From: Ptiloglossa arizonensis | Taxonomy: Eukaryota; Arthropoda; Insecta; Hymenoptera; Colletidae | DNA: 64,000 nucleotides | Reading direction: 5' to 3' | Assembly: GCF_051014685.1 (NCBI RefSeq) | Contig: NW_027478535.1 | Location: 62,001 to 126,000, forward strand | The notes under the pieces: generated by a model | Database searches by the model: none | Seen by the model: only the letters and a program-made list of their open reading frames with translations | What the model was told of the DNA's origin: nothing | Position numbers and translations under genes: made by a program | Shown: in pieces, positions 49,188-62,310 of the stretch | Numbering within the stretch: the stretch's first letter is position 1 | Layout: every line of letters begins with the position of its first letter

Positions 49188-52100
49188 CAGCGGTATGAGT
49201 ATTTTTGCCCTGGGCCATAGTACTTATTGGTTTCGAGTATCAGAACTGCGAAAATTTTGATGGTTTCTCAGTTATTCCTTAACTTCAAACTCCCATATCT
49301 CACGAATGGATTGTCGAACTCGAGAAATTCCTTTTGCATCTGAAAGTAGAAACTCGCCCAATTACAATGGTGTGTGTACTTTTCCCCTAGGCAGTTGTAG
49401 TTATTAGTTTCGAGTATCAGACTTGCGAAAATTTTGATGGTTTCTCAACCATTCCTTAACTTCAAACTCCCATATCTCGCGAACGGATTGACGAACTCAA
49501 GAAATTCCTGACGCATCTGAAAGTAAAAACTCGCCCGATTACAACGGTATGTGTATTTTTCCCCTAGGCCATTGTAGTTATTGGTTTCGAGTATCAGACT
49601 TGCGAAAATTTTGATGGTTTCTCAACCATTCCTTAACTTCAAACTCCCATATCTAGCAAACGTATTGACGACCTCGAGTAATTCCTGACGCCTCTAAAAG
49701 CAGAAACTCGCCCGATTACAACGGTATGTGTATTTTTCACCTAGGCCACTGTAGTTATTTGTTTCGAGTATCAGACTTGCGAAAATTTTGATGGTTTCTC
49801 AACCATTCCTTAAATTCAAACGCCCATATCTCGCGAACGGATCGACGAACTCGAGTAATTCCTGTTGCATCTGAAACTAGAAACTCGCCCGATTACAATG
49901 GTGTGTGTACTTTTCCCCTAGGCAGTTGTAGTTATTAGTTTCGAGTATCAGACTTGCGAAAATTTTGATGGTTTCTCAACCATTCCTTAACTTCAAACTC
50001 CCATATCTCGCGAATGGATTGTCGAACTCGAGAAATTCCTTTTGCATCTGAAAGTAGAAACTCGCCCGATTACAATGGTGTGTGTACTTTTCCCCTAGGC
50101 CGTTGTAGTTATTAGTTTCGAGTATCAGGCTTGCGAAAATTTTGATGGTTTCTCAACCATTCCTTAACTTCAAACTCCCATATCTCGCGAACGGATTGAC
50201 GAATTCGAGAAATTCCCGTTGCATCTGACAGCAGAAACTCGCCCGATTACAATGGTATGTGTACTTTTCCCCTAGGCCATTCCGGTTATTGGTTTCGAGT
50301 ATCAGACTTGCGAAAATTTTGATGGTTTCTCAACCATTCCTTAACTTCAAACTCCCATATCTCGCGAACGGATTGACGAATTCGAGAAATTCCCGTTGCA
50401 TCTGACAGCAGAAACTCGCCCGATTACAATGGTATGTGTACTTTTCCCCTAGGCCATTCCGGTTATTGGTTTCGAGTATCAGACTTGCGAAAATTTTGAT
50501 GGTTTCTCAACCATTCCTTAACTTCAAACTCCCATATCCAGCAAACCGATTGACGACCTCGAGTAATTCCTGACGCATCTAAAAGCAGAAACTCGCCCGA
50601 CTACAACGGTATGTGTATTTTTCACCTAGGCCACTGTAGTTATTTGTTTCGAGTATCAGACTTGCGAAAATTTTGATGGTTTCTCAACCATTCCTTAACT
50701 TCAAACTCCCATATCTCGCGAACGGATTGACGAACTCGGAAAATTCCTGTTGCATCTGACAGCAGAAACCCGCCCGATTACAATGGTATGTGTACTTTTC
50801 CCCTAGGCCATGCCAGTCATTCGTTTCTAGCATCAGACTTGCGAAAATTTTGATGGTTTCTCAACCATTCCTTAACTTCAAACTCCCATATCTCGCGAAC
50901 GGATTGACGAACTCGAGTAATTCCTGTTGAATCTGAAAGCAGGAACTCGCCCGATTACAACTGTACGTGAATTTTTGCCCTAGACCATAGTCGTTATTGG
51001 TTTCGAGTATCAGATTCCGCAAATTTTTATGGTTTCTCAACCATTCCTTAACTTCAAATTCCCACATTTCTCGAACGGACTGAGAAAATCGAGAAATTCC
51101 TGTTGCGTCTGCAAGTAGAAACTCTCCCGATTACAATGGTACATGTATTTTTCCCCTAGGCCATTGTAGTTATTGGTTTCGAGTATCAGATTCCGAAAAT
51201 TTTGATGGTTTCTCAACCATTCCTTAATTTGAAACTCCCATATCTCGCGAACGGATTTACGAACTCGAGAAATTCCTGTTGCATCTGAAAGCAGAAACTC
51301 TCCCAATTACAATGGTGTGTGTACTTTTCCCCTAGGCCATTCCAGTTATTGGTTTCGAGTATCAGACTTGCGAAAATTTTGATGGCTTCTCAACCATTCC
51401 TTAACATCAACTTCGCATATCTCGCGAACGGATTGATGAATCCGAAAAATTCCTGTTGCGCCAGAAAGTAGAAACTCGCCCGATTACAACGGTATGTGTA
51501 TTTTTCCCCAAGGCCATTGTAGTTATTGGTTTCGAGTATCAGACTTGCAAAAATTTTGATGGTTCCTCAACCATTCCTTAAATTCAAACTCCCATATCTC
51601 GCGAGCGGATTGACGAACTCGAGAAATTCCGGTTGCATTTGAAAGTAGAAACTCGCCCGATTGCAACGGTATGTGAAGTTTTCCCCTAGGCCATTGTAGT
51701 TATTATTTTCGAGTATCAGACTCGCAAAAATTTTGATGGTTTCTCAACCATTCCTTAACTTCAAACTCCCATATCTCGCGAGCGGATTGACGAGCTCGAG
51801 AAATTCCGGTTGCATCTGAAAGTAGAAACTCGCCCGATTACAACGGTATGTGAATTTTTCCCCTAGGCCATTGCAGTTATTGGTTTCGAGTATCAGATTC
51901 GGAAAATTTTGATGGTCTCTCAACCATTCCTTAATTTGAAACTCGCATATCTCGCGAACGGATTGACGAACTCGAGAAATTCCTGTTGCATCTGAAAGCA
52001 GAAACTCGCCCGATTACAACGGTATGTGTATTTTTCCCCTAGGCCATTGTAGTTATTGGTTTCGAGTATCAGACTCGCAAAAATTTTGATGGTTTCTCAA

Positions 52101-55100
52101 CCATTCCTTAACTTCAAACTCCCATATCTCGCGAGCGGATTGACGAGCTCGAGAAATTCCGGTTGCATCTGAAAGTAGAAACTCGCCCGATTACAACGGT
52201 ATGTGAATTTTTCCCCTAGGCCATTGCAGTTATTGGTTTCGAGTATCAGATTCGGAAAATTTTGATGGTCTCTCAATCATTCCTTAATTTGAAACTCGCA
52301 TATCTCGCGAACGGATTGACGAACTCGAGAAATTCCTGTTGCATCTGAAAGTAGAAGCTAGCCCAATTACAGCGGTATGAGTATTTTTGCCCTGGGCCAT
52401 AGTAGTTATTGGTTTCGAGTATCAGAACTGCGAAAATTTTGATGGTTTCTCAGTTATTCCTTAACTTCAAACTCCCATATCTCACGAATGGATTGTCGAA
52501 CTCGAGAAATTCCTTTTGCGTCTGAAAGTAGAAACTCGCCCAATTACAATGGTGTGTGTACTTTTCCCCTAGGCAGTTGTAGTTATTAGTTTCGAGTATC
52601 AGACTTGCGAAAATTTTGATGGTTTCTCAACCATTCCTTAACTTCAAACTCCCATATCTCGCGAACGGATTGACGAACTCAAGAAATTCCTGACGCATCT
52701 GAAAGTAAAAACTCGCCCGATTACAACGGTATGTGTATTTTTCCCCTAGGCCATTGTAGTTATTGGTTTCGAGTATCAGACTTGCGAAAATTTTGATGGT
52801 TTCTCAACCATTCCTTAACTTCAAACTCCCATATCTAGCAAACGGATTGACGAATTCGAGAAATTCCCGTTGCATCTGACAGCAGAAACTCGCCCGATTA
52901 CAATGGTATGTGTACTTTTCCCCTAGGCCATTCCGGTTATTGGTTTCGAGTATCAGACTTGCGAAAATTTTGATGGTTTCTCAACCATTCCTTAACATCA
53001 ACTTCGCATATCTCGCGAACGGATTGATGAATCCGAAAAATTCCTGTTGCGCCAGAAAGTAGAAACTCGCCCGATTACAATGGTATGTGTACTTTTCCCC
53101 TAGGCCATTCCGGTTATTGGTTTCGAGTATCAGACTTGCGAAAATTTTGATGGTTTCTCAACCATTCCTTAACTTCAAACTCCCATATCCAGCAAACCGA
53201 TTGACGACCTCGAGTAATTCCTGACGCATCTAAAAGCAGAAACTCGCCCGACTACAACGGTATGTGTATTTTTCACCTAGGCCACTGTAGTTATTTGTTT
53301 CGAGTATCAGACTTGCGAAAATTTTGATGGTTTCTCAACCATTCCTTAACTTCAAACTCCCATATCTCGCGAACGGATTGACGAACTCGGAAAATTCCTA
53401 TTGCATCTGACAGCAGAAACCCGCCCGATTACAATGGTATGTGTACTTTTCCCCTAGGCCATGCCAGTCATTCGTTTCTAGCATCAGACTTGCGAAAATT
53501 TTGATGGTTTCTCAACCATTCCTTAACTTCAAACTCCCATATCTCGCGAACGGATTGACGAACTCGAGTAATTCCTGTTGAATCTGAAAGCAGGAACTCG
53601 CCCGATTACAACTGTATGTGAATTTTTGCCCTAGACCATAGTAGTTATTGGTTTCGAGTATCAGATTCCGCAAATTTTTATGGTTTCTCAACCATTCCTT
53701 AACTTCAAATTCCCACATTTCTCGAACGGACTGAGAAAATCGAGAAATTCCTGTTGCGTCTGCAAGTAGAAACTCTCCCGATTACAATGGTACATGTATT
53801 TTTCCCCTAGGCCATTGTAGTTATTGGTTTCGAGTATCAGATTCCGAAAATTTTGATGGTTTCTCAACCATTCCTTAATTTGAAACTCCCATATCTCGCG
53901 AACGGATTTACGAACTCGAGAAATTCCTGTTGCATCTGAAAGCAGAAACTCTCCCAATTACAATGGTGTGTGTACATTTCCCCTAGGCCATTCCAGTTAT
54001 TGGTTTCGAGTATCAGACTTGCGAAAATTTTGATGGCTTCTCAACCATTCCTTAACATCAACTTCGCATATCTCGCGAACGGATTGATGAATCCGAAAAA
54101 TTCCTGTTGCGCCAGAAAGTAGAAACTCGCCCGATTACAACGGTATGTGTATTTTTCCCCAAGGCCATTGTAGTTATTGGTTTCGAGTATCAGACTTGCA
54201 AAAATTTTGATGGTTCCTCAACCATTCCTTAAATTCAAACTCCCATATCTCGCGAGCGGATTGACGAACTCGAGAAATTCCGGTTGCATTTGAAAGTAGA
54301 AACTCGCCCGATTGCAACGGTATGTGAAGTTTTCCCCTAGGCCATTGTAGTTATTATTTTCGAGTATCAGACTCGCAAAAATTTTGATGGTTTCTCAACC
54401 ATTCCTTAACTTCAAACTCCCATATCTCGCGAGCGGATTGACGAGCTCGAGAAATTCCGGTTGCATCTGAAAGTAGAAACTCGCCCGATTACAACGGTAT
54501 GTGAATTTTTCCCCTAGGCCATTGCAGTTATTGGTTTCGAGTATCAGATTCGGAAAATTTTGATGGTCTCTCAACCATTCCTTAATTTGAAACTCGCATA
54601 TCTCGCGAACGGATTGACGAACTCGAGAAATTCCTGTTGCATCTGAAAGCAGAAACTCGCCCGATTACAACGGTATGTGTATTTTTCCCCTAGGCCATTG
54701 TAGTTATTGGTTTCGAGTATCAGACTCGCAAAAATTTTGATGGTTTCTCAACCATTCCTTAACTTCAAACTCCCATATCTCGCGAGCGGATTGACGAGCT
54801 CGAGAAATTCCGGTTGCATCTGAAAGTAGAAACTCGCCCGATTACAACGGTATGTGAATTTTTCCCCTAGGCCATTGCAGTTATTGGTTTCGAGTATCAG
54901 ATTCGGAAAATTTTGATGGTCTCTCAACCATTCCTTAATTTGAAACTCGCATATCTCGCGAACGGATTGACGAACTCGAGAAATTCCTGTTGCATCTGAA
55001 AGTAGAAGCTAGCCCAATTACAGCGGTATGAGTATTTTTGCCCTGGGCCATAGTAGTTATTGGTTTCGAGTATCAGAACTGCGAAAATTTTGATGGTTTC

Positions 55101-58100
55101 TCAGTTATTCCTTAACTTCAAACTCCCATATCTCACGAATGGATTGTCGAACTCGAGAAATTCCTTTTGCATCTGAAAGTAGAAACTCGCCCAATTACAA
55201 TGGTGTGTGTACTTTTCCCCTAGGCAGTTGTAGTTATTAGTTTCGAGTATCAGACTTGCGAAAATTTTGATGGTTTCTCAACCATTCCTTAACTTCAAAC
55301 TCCCATATCTCGCGAACGGATTGACGAACTCAAGAAATTCCTGACGCATCTGAAAGTAAAAACTCGCCCGATTACAACGGTATTTGTATTTTTCCCCTAG
55401 GCCATTGTAGTTATTGGTTTCGAGTATCAGACTTGCGAAAATTTTGATGGTTTCTCAACCATTCCTTAACTTCAAACTCCCATATCTAGCAAACGTATTG
55501 ACGACCTCGAGTAATTCCTGACGCCTCTAAAAGCAGAAACTCGCCCGATTACAACGGTATGTGTATTTTTCACCTAGGCCACTGTAGTTATTTGTTTCGA
55601 GTATCAGACTTGCGAAAATTTTGATGGTTTCTCAACCATTCCTTAAATTCAAACGCCCATATCTCGCGAACGGATCGACGAACTCGAGTAATTCCTGTTG
55701 CATCTGAAACTAGAAACTCGCCCGATTAGAATGGTGTCTGTACTTTTCCCCTAGGCCATTCCAGTTATTCGTTTCTAGTATCAGAATTTCGAAAATTTTG
55801 ATCGTTTCTCAACCATCGCTTAAGTCCAAACTCCGATATTTCGTAAACGGATTGACGAATCCGAAAAGATTCTGTTGCATCTGAAAGTACAAACTCTCAC
55901 GATTACAACGGTATGTGTACTTTTCCCCTAGGCCGTTGTAGTTATTAGTTTCGAGTATCAGACTTGCGAAAATTTTGATGGTTTCTCAACCATTCCTTAA
56001 CTTCAAACTCCCATATCTCGCGAACGGATTGACGAATTCGAGAAATTCCCGTTGCATCTGACAGCAGAAACTCGCCCGATTACAATGGTATGTGTACTTT
56101 TCCCCTAGGCCATTCCGGTTATTGGTTTCGAGTATCAGACTTGCGAAAATTTTGATGGTTTCTCAACCATTCCTTAACTTCAAACTCCCATGTCTCGCGA
56201 ACGGATTGACGAATTCGAGAAATTCCCGTTGCATCTGACAGCAGAAACTCGCCCGATTACAATGGTATGTGTACTTTTCCCCTAGGCCATTCCGGTTATT
56301 GGTTTCGAGTATCAGAATTGCGAAAATTTTGATGGTTTCTCAACCATTCCTTAATTTCAAACTCCCATATCTCGCGAACGGATTGACGAACTCGAGAAAT
56401 TCCTGACGCATCTGAAAGCAAAAACTCGCCCGACTACAACGGTATGTGTATTTTTCACCTAGGCCACTGTAGTTATTTGTTTCGAGTGTCAGACTTGCGA
56501 AAATTTTGATGGTTTCTCAACCATTCCTTAACTTCAAACTCCCATATCTCGCGAACGGATTGACGAACTCGGAAAATTCCTGTTGCATCTGACAGCAGAA
56601 ACCCGCCCGATTACAGTGGTATGTGTACTTTTCCCCTAGGCCATGCCAGTCATTCGTTTCTAGCATCAGACTTGCGAAAATTTTGATGGTTTCTCAACCA
56701 TTCCTTAACTTCAAACTCCCATATCCAGCAAACCGATTGACGACCTCGAGTAATTCCTGACGCATCTAAAAGCAGAAACTCGCCCGACTACAACGGTATG
56801 TGTATTTTTCACCTAGGCCACTGTAGTTATTTGTTTCGAGTATCAGACTTGCGAAAATTTTGATGGTTTCTCAACCATTCCTTAACTTCAAACTCCCATA
56901 TCTCGCGAACGGATTGACGAACTCGGAAAATTCCTATTGCATCTGACAGCAGAAACCCGCCCGATTACAATGGTATGTGTACTTTTCCCCTAGGCCATGC
57001 CAGTCATTCGTTTCTAGCATCAGACTTGCGAAAATTTTGATGGTTTCTCAACCATTCCTTAACTTCAAACTCCCATATCTCGCGAACGGATTGACGAACT
57101 CGAGTAATTCCTGTTGAATCTGAAAGCAGGAACTCGCCCGATTACAACTGTATGTGAATTTTTGCCCTAGACCATAGTAGTTATTGGTTTCGAGTATCAG
57201 ATTCCGCAAATTTTTATGGTTTCTCAACCATTCCTTAACTTCAAATTCCCACATTTCTCGAACGGACTGAGAAAATCGAGAAATTCCTGTTGCGTCTGCA
57301 AGTAGAAACTCTCCCGATTACAATGGTACATGTATTTTTCCCCTAGGCCATTGTAGTTATTGGTTTCGAGTATCAGATTCCGAAAATTTTGATGGTTTCT
57401 CAACCATTCCTTAATTTGAAACTCCCATATCTCGCGAACGGATTTACGAACTCGAGAAATTCCTGTTGCATCTGAAAGCAGAAACTCTCCCAATTACAAT
57501 GGTGTGTGTACATTTCCCCTAGGCCATTCCAGTTATTGGTTTCGAGTATCAGACTTGCGAAAATTTTGATGGCTTCTCAACCATTCCTTAACATCAACTT
57601 CGCATATCTCGCGAACGGATTGATGAATCCGAAAAATTCCTGTTGCGCCAGAAAGTAGAAACTCGCCCGATTACAACGGTATGTGTATTTTTCCCCAAGG
57701 CCATTGTAGTTATTGGTTTCGAGTATCAGACTTGCAAAAATTTTGATGGTTCCTCAACCATTCCTTAAATTCAAACTCCCATATCTCGCGAGCGGATTGA
57801 CGAACTCGAGAAATTCCGGTTGCATTTGAAAGTAGAAACTCGCCCGATTGCAACGGTATGTGAAGTTTTCCCCTAGGCCATTGTAGTTATTATTTTCGAG
57901 TATCAGACTCGCAAAAATTTTGATGGTTTCTCAACCATTCCTTAACTTCAAACTCCCATATCTCGCGAGCGGATTGACGAGCTCGAGAAATTCCGGTTGC
58001 ATCTGAAAGTAGAAACTCGCCCGATTACAACGGTATGTGAATTTTTCCCCTAGGCCATTGCAGTTATTGGTTTCGAGTATCAGATTCGGAAAATTTTGAT

Positions 58101-61100
58101 GGTCTCTCAACCATTCCTTAATTTGAAACTCGCATATCTCGCGAACGGATTGACGAACTCGAGAAATTCCTGTTGCATCTGAAAGCAGAAACTCGCCCGA
58201 TTACAACGGTATGTGTATTTTTCCCCTAGGCCATTGTAGTTATTGGTTTCGAGTATCAGACTCGCAAAAATTTTGATGGTTTCTCAACCATTCCTTAACT
58301 TCAAACTCCCATATCTCGCGAGCGGATTGACGAGCTCGAGAAATTCCGGTTGCATCTGAAAGTAGAAACTCGCCCGATTACAACGGTATGTGAATTTTTC
58401 CCCTAGGCCATTGCAGTTATTGGTTTCGAGTATCAGATTCGGAAAATTTTGATGGTCTCTCAACCATTCCTTAATTTGAAACTCGCATATCTCGCGAACG
58501 GATTGACGAACTCGAGAAATTCCTGTTGCATCTGAAAGTAGAAGCTAGCCCAATTACAGCGGTATGAGTATTTTTGCCCTGGGCCATAGTAGTTATTGGT
58601 TTCGAGTATCAGAACTGCGAAAATTTTGATGGTTTCTCAGTTATTCCTTAACTTCAAACTCCCATATCTCACGAATGGATTGTCGAACTCGAGAAATTCC
58701 TTTTGCATCTGAAAGTAGAAACTCGCCCAATTACAATGGTGTGTGTACTTTTCCCCTAGGCAGTTGTAGTTATTAGTTTCGAGTATCAGACTTGCGAAAA
58801 TTTTGATGGTTTCTCAACCATTCCTTAACTTCAAACTCCCATATCTCGCGAACGGATTGACGAACTCAAGAAATTCCTGACGCATCTGAAAGTAAAAACT
58901 CGCCCGATTACAACGGTATGTGTATTTTTCCCCTAGGCCATTGTAGTTATTGGTTTCGAGTATCAGACTTGCGAAAATTTTGATGGTTTCTCAACCATTC
59001 CTTAACTTCAAACTCCCATATCTAGCAAACGTATTGACGACCTCGAGTAATTCCTGACGCCTCTAAAAGCAGAAACTCGCCCGATTACAACGGTATGTGT
59101 ATTTTTCACCTAGGCCACTGTAGTTATTTGTTTCGAGTATCAGACTTGCGAAAATTTTGATGGTTTCTCAACCATTCCTTAAATTCAAACGCCCATATCT
59201 CGCGAACGGATCGACGAACTCGAGTAATTCCTGTTGCATCTGAAACTAGAAACTCGCCCGATTAGAATGGTGTCTGTACTTTTCCCCTAGGCCATTCCAG
59301 TTATTCGTTTCTAGCATCAGAATTTCGAAAATTTTGATCGTTTCTCAACCATCGCTTAAGTCCAAACTCCGATATTTCGTAAACGGATTGACGAATCCGA
59401 AAAGATTCTGTTGCATCTGAAAGTACAAACTCTCACGATTACAACGGTATGTGTACTTTTCCCCTAGGCCGTTGTAGTTATTAGTTTCGAGTATCAGACT
59501 TGCGAAAATTTTGATGGTTTCTCAACCATTCCTTAACTTCAAACTCCCATATCTCGCGAACGGATTGACGAATTCGAGAAATTCCCGTTGCATCTGACAG
59601 CAGAAACTCGCCCGATTACAATGGTATGTGTACTTTTCCCCTAGGCCATTCCGGTTATTGGTTTCGAGTATCAGACTTGCGAAAATTTTGATGGTTTCTC
59701 AACCATTCCTTAACTTCAAACTCCCATGTCTCGCGAACGGATTGACGAATTCGAGAAATTCCCGTTGCATCTGACAGCAGAAACTCGCCCGATTACAATG
59801 GTATGTGTACTTTTCCCCTAGGCCATTCCGGTTATTGGTTTCGAGTATCAGAATTGCGAAAATTTTGATGGTTTCTCAACCATTCCTTAATTTCAAACTC
59901 CCATATCTCGCGAACGGATTGACGAACTCGAGAAATTCCTGACGCATCTGAAAGCAAAAACTCGCCCGACTACAACGGTATGTGTATTTTTCACCTAGGC
60001 CACTGTAGTTATTTGTTTCGAGTGTCAGACTTGCGAAAATTTTGATGGTTTCTCAACCATTCCTTAACTTCAAACTCCCATATCTCGCGAACGGATTGAC
60101 GAACTCGGAAAATTCCTGTTGCATCTGACAGCAGAAACCCGCCCGATTACAGTGGTATGTGTACTTTTCCCCTAGGCCATGCCAGTCATTCGTTTCTAGC
60201 ATCAGACTTGCGAAAATTTTGATGGTTTCTCAACCATTCCTTAACTTCAAACTCCCATATCTCGCGAACGGATTGACGAACTCGAGTAATTCCTGTTGAA
60301 TCTGAAAGCAGGAACTCGCCCGATTACAACTGTATGTGAATTTTTGCCCTAGACCATAGTAGTTATTGGTTTCGAGTATCAGATTCCGCAAATTTTTATG
60401 GTTTCTCAACCATTCCTTAACTTCAAATTCCCATATTTCTCGAACGGACTGGGGAAATCGAGAAATTCCTGTTGCGTCTGCAAGTAGAAACTCTCCCGAT
60501 GACAACGGTACGTGTATTTTGCCCCTAGGCCATTGTAGTTATTCGTTTCGAGTATCAGACTCGCAAAAATTTTGAAGGTTTCTCAACCATTCCTTAAATT
60601 CAAACTCCCATATCTCGCGAGCGGATTGACGAACTCGAGAAATTCTGGTTGCATCGGAAAGTAGAAACTCGCCCGATTGCAACGGTATGTGAATTTTTCC
60701 CCTAGGCCATTGTAGTTATTGGTTTCGAGTATCAGATTCCGAAAATTTTGGTGGTTTCTCAACCATTCCTTAATTTGAAACTCGCATATCTCGCGAACGG
60801 ATTGACGAACTGAAGAAATTCCTGTTGCAACTGAAAGCAGAAACTCGCCCGATTACAACGGTATGTGTATTTTTGCCCTAGACCATAGTAGTTATTGGTT
60901 TCGAGTATCAGATTCCGAAAATTTTGATGGTTTCTCAACCATTCCTTAATTTGAAACTCGCATATCTCGCGAACGGATTGACGAACTCGAGTAATTCCTG
61001 TTGAATCTGAAAGCAGGAACTCGCCCGATTACAACTGTATGTGAATTTTTGCCCTAGACCATAGTAGTTATTGGTTTCGAGTATCAGATTCCGCAAATTT

Positions 61101-62310
61101 TTATGGTTTCTCAACCATTCCTTAACTTCAAATTCCCATATTTCTCGAACGGATTGATGAATCCGAAAAATTCCTGTTGCGCCTGAAAGTAGAAACTCGC
61201 CCGATTACAACGGTATGTGCATTTTTCCCCAAGGCCATTGTAGTTATTGGTTTCGAGTATCAGAATTGCAGAAATTTTGATGGTTTCTCAACCATTCCTT
61301 AACTTCAAACTCCCATATCTCGCGAGCGGATTGACGAACTCGAGAAATTCCGGTTGCATCTGAAAGTAGAAACTCGCCCGATTACAACTGTATGTGAATT
61401 TTTCCCCTAGGCCATTGTAGTTATTGGTTTCGAGTATCAGATTCCGAAAATTTTGATGGTTTCTCAACCATTCCTTAATTTGAAACTCGCATATCTCGCG
61501 AACGGATTGACGAACTCGAGAAATTCCTGTTGCATCTGAAAGCAGAAACTCGCCCAATTACAATGGTGTGTGTACTTTTCCCCTAGGCCATTCCAGTTAT
61601 TGGTTTCGAGTATCAGACTTGCGAAAATTTTGATGGTCTCTCAACCATTCCTTAATTTGAAACTCGCATATCTCGCGAACGGATTGACGAACTCGAGAAA
61701 TTCCTGTTGCATCTGAAAGCAGAAACTCGCCCGATTACAACGGTATGTGTATTTTTCCCCTAGGCCATTGTAGTTATTGGTTTCGAGTATCAGACTCGCA
61801 AAAATTTTGATGGTTTCTCAACCATTCCTTAACTTCAAACTCCCATATCTCGCGAGCGGATTGACGAGCTCGAGAAATTCCGGTTGCATCTGAAAGTAGA
61901 AACTCGTCCGATTACAACGGTATGTGAATTTTTCCCCTAGGCCATTGCAGTTATTGGTTTCGAGTATCAGATTCGGAAAATTTTGATGGTCTCTCAACCA
62001 TTCCTTAATTTGAAACTCGCATATCTCGCGAACGGATTGACGAACTCGAGAAATTCCTGTTGCATCTGAAAGTAGAAGCTAGCCCAATTACAGCGGTATG
62101 AGTATTTTTGCCCTGGGCCATAGTAGTTATTGGTTTCGAGTATCAGAATTGCGAAAATTTTTATGGTTTCTCAATTATTCCTTAACTTCAAACTCCCATA
62201 TCTCGCGAATGGATTGTCGAACTCGAGAAATTCCTTTTGCATCTGAAAGTAGAAACTCGCCCAATTACAATGGTGTGTGTACTTTTCCCCTAGGCAGTTG
62301 TAGTTATTAG
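49188..62310 (-). repeat. Higher-order repeats of 15, 18 and 20 units in the right array
   Basis: The rare marker CAGCGGTATGAGTATTTTTG starts at 49,188, 52,370, 55,021, 58,557 and 62,091. Intervals are 3,182, 2,651, 3,536 and 3,534 bp, which is 18, 15, 20 and 20 units. The segments between markers align nearly perfectly apart from whole-unit insertions or losses. This is classic recent higher-order amplification with unequal exchange in whole-unit steps. Confidence 0.9.

Noticed and set aside
45384..62310. Recurring 66-91-codon frames in the right satellite array
   Set aside because: The same satellite artefact in reverse orientation.
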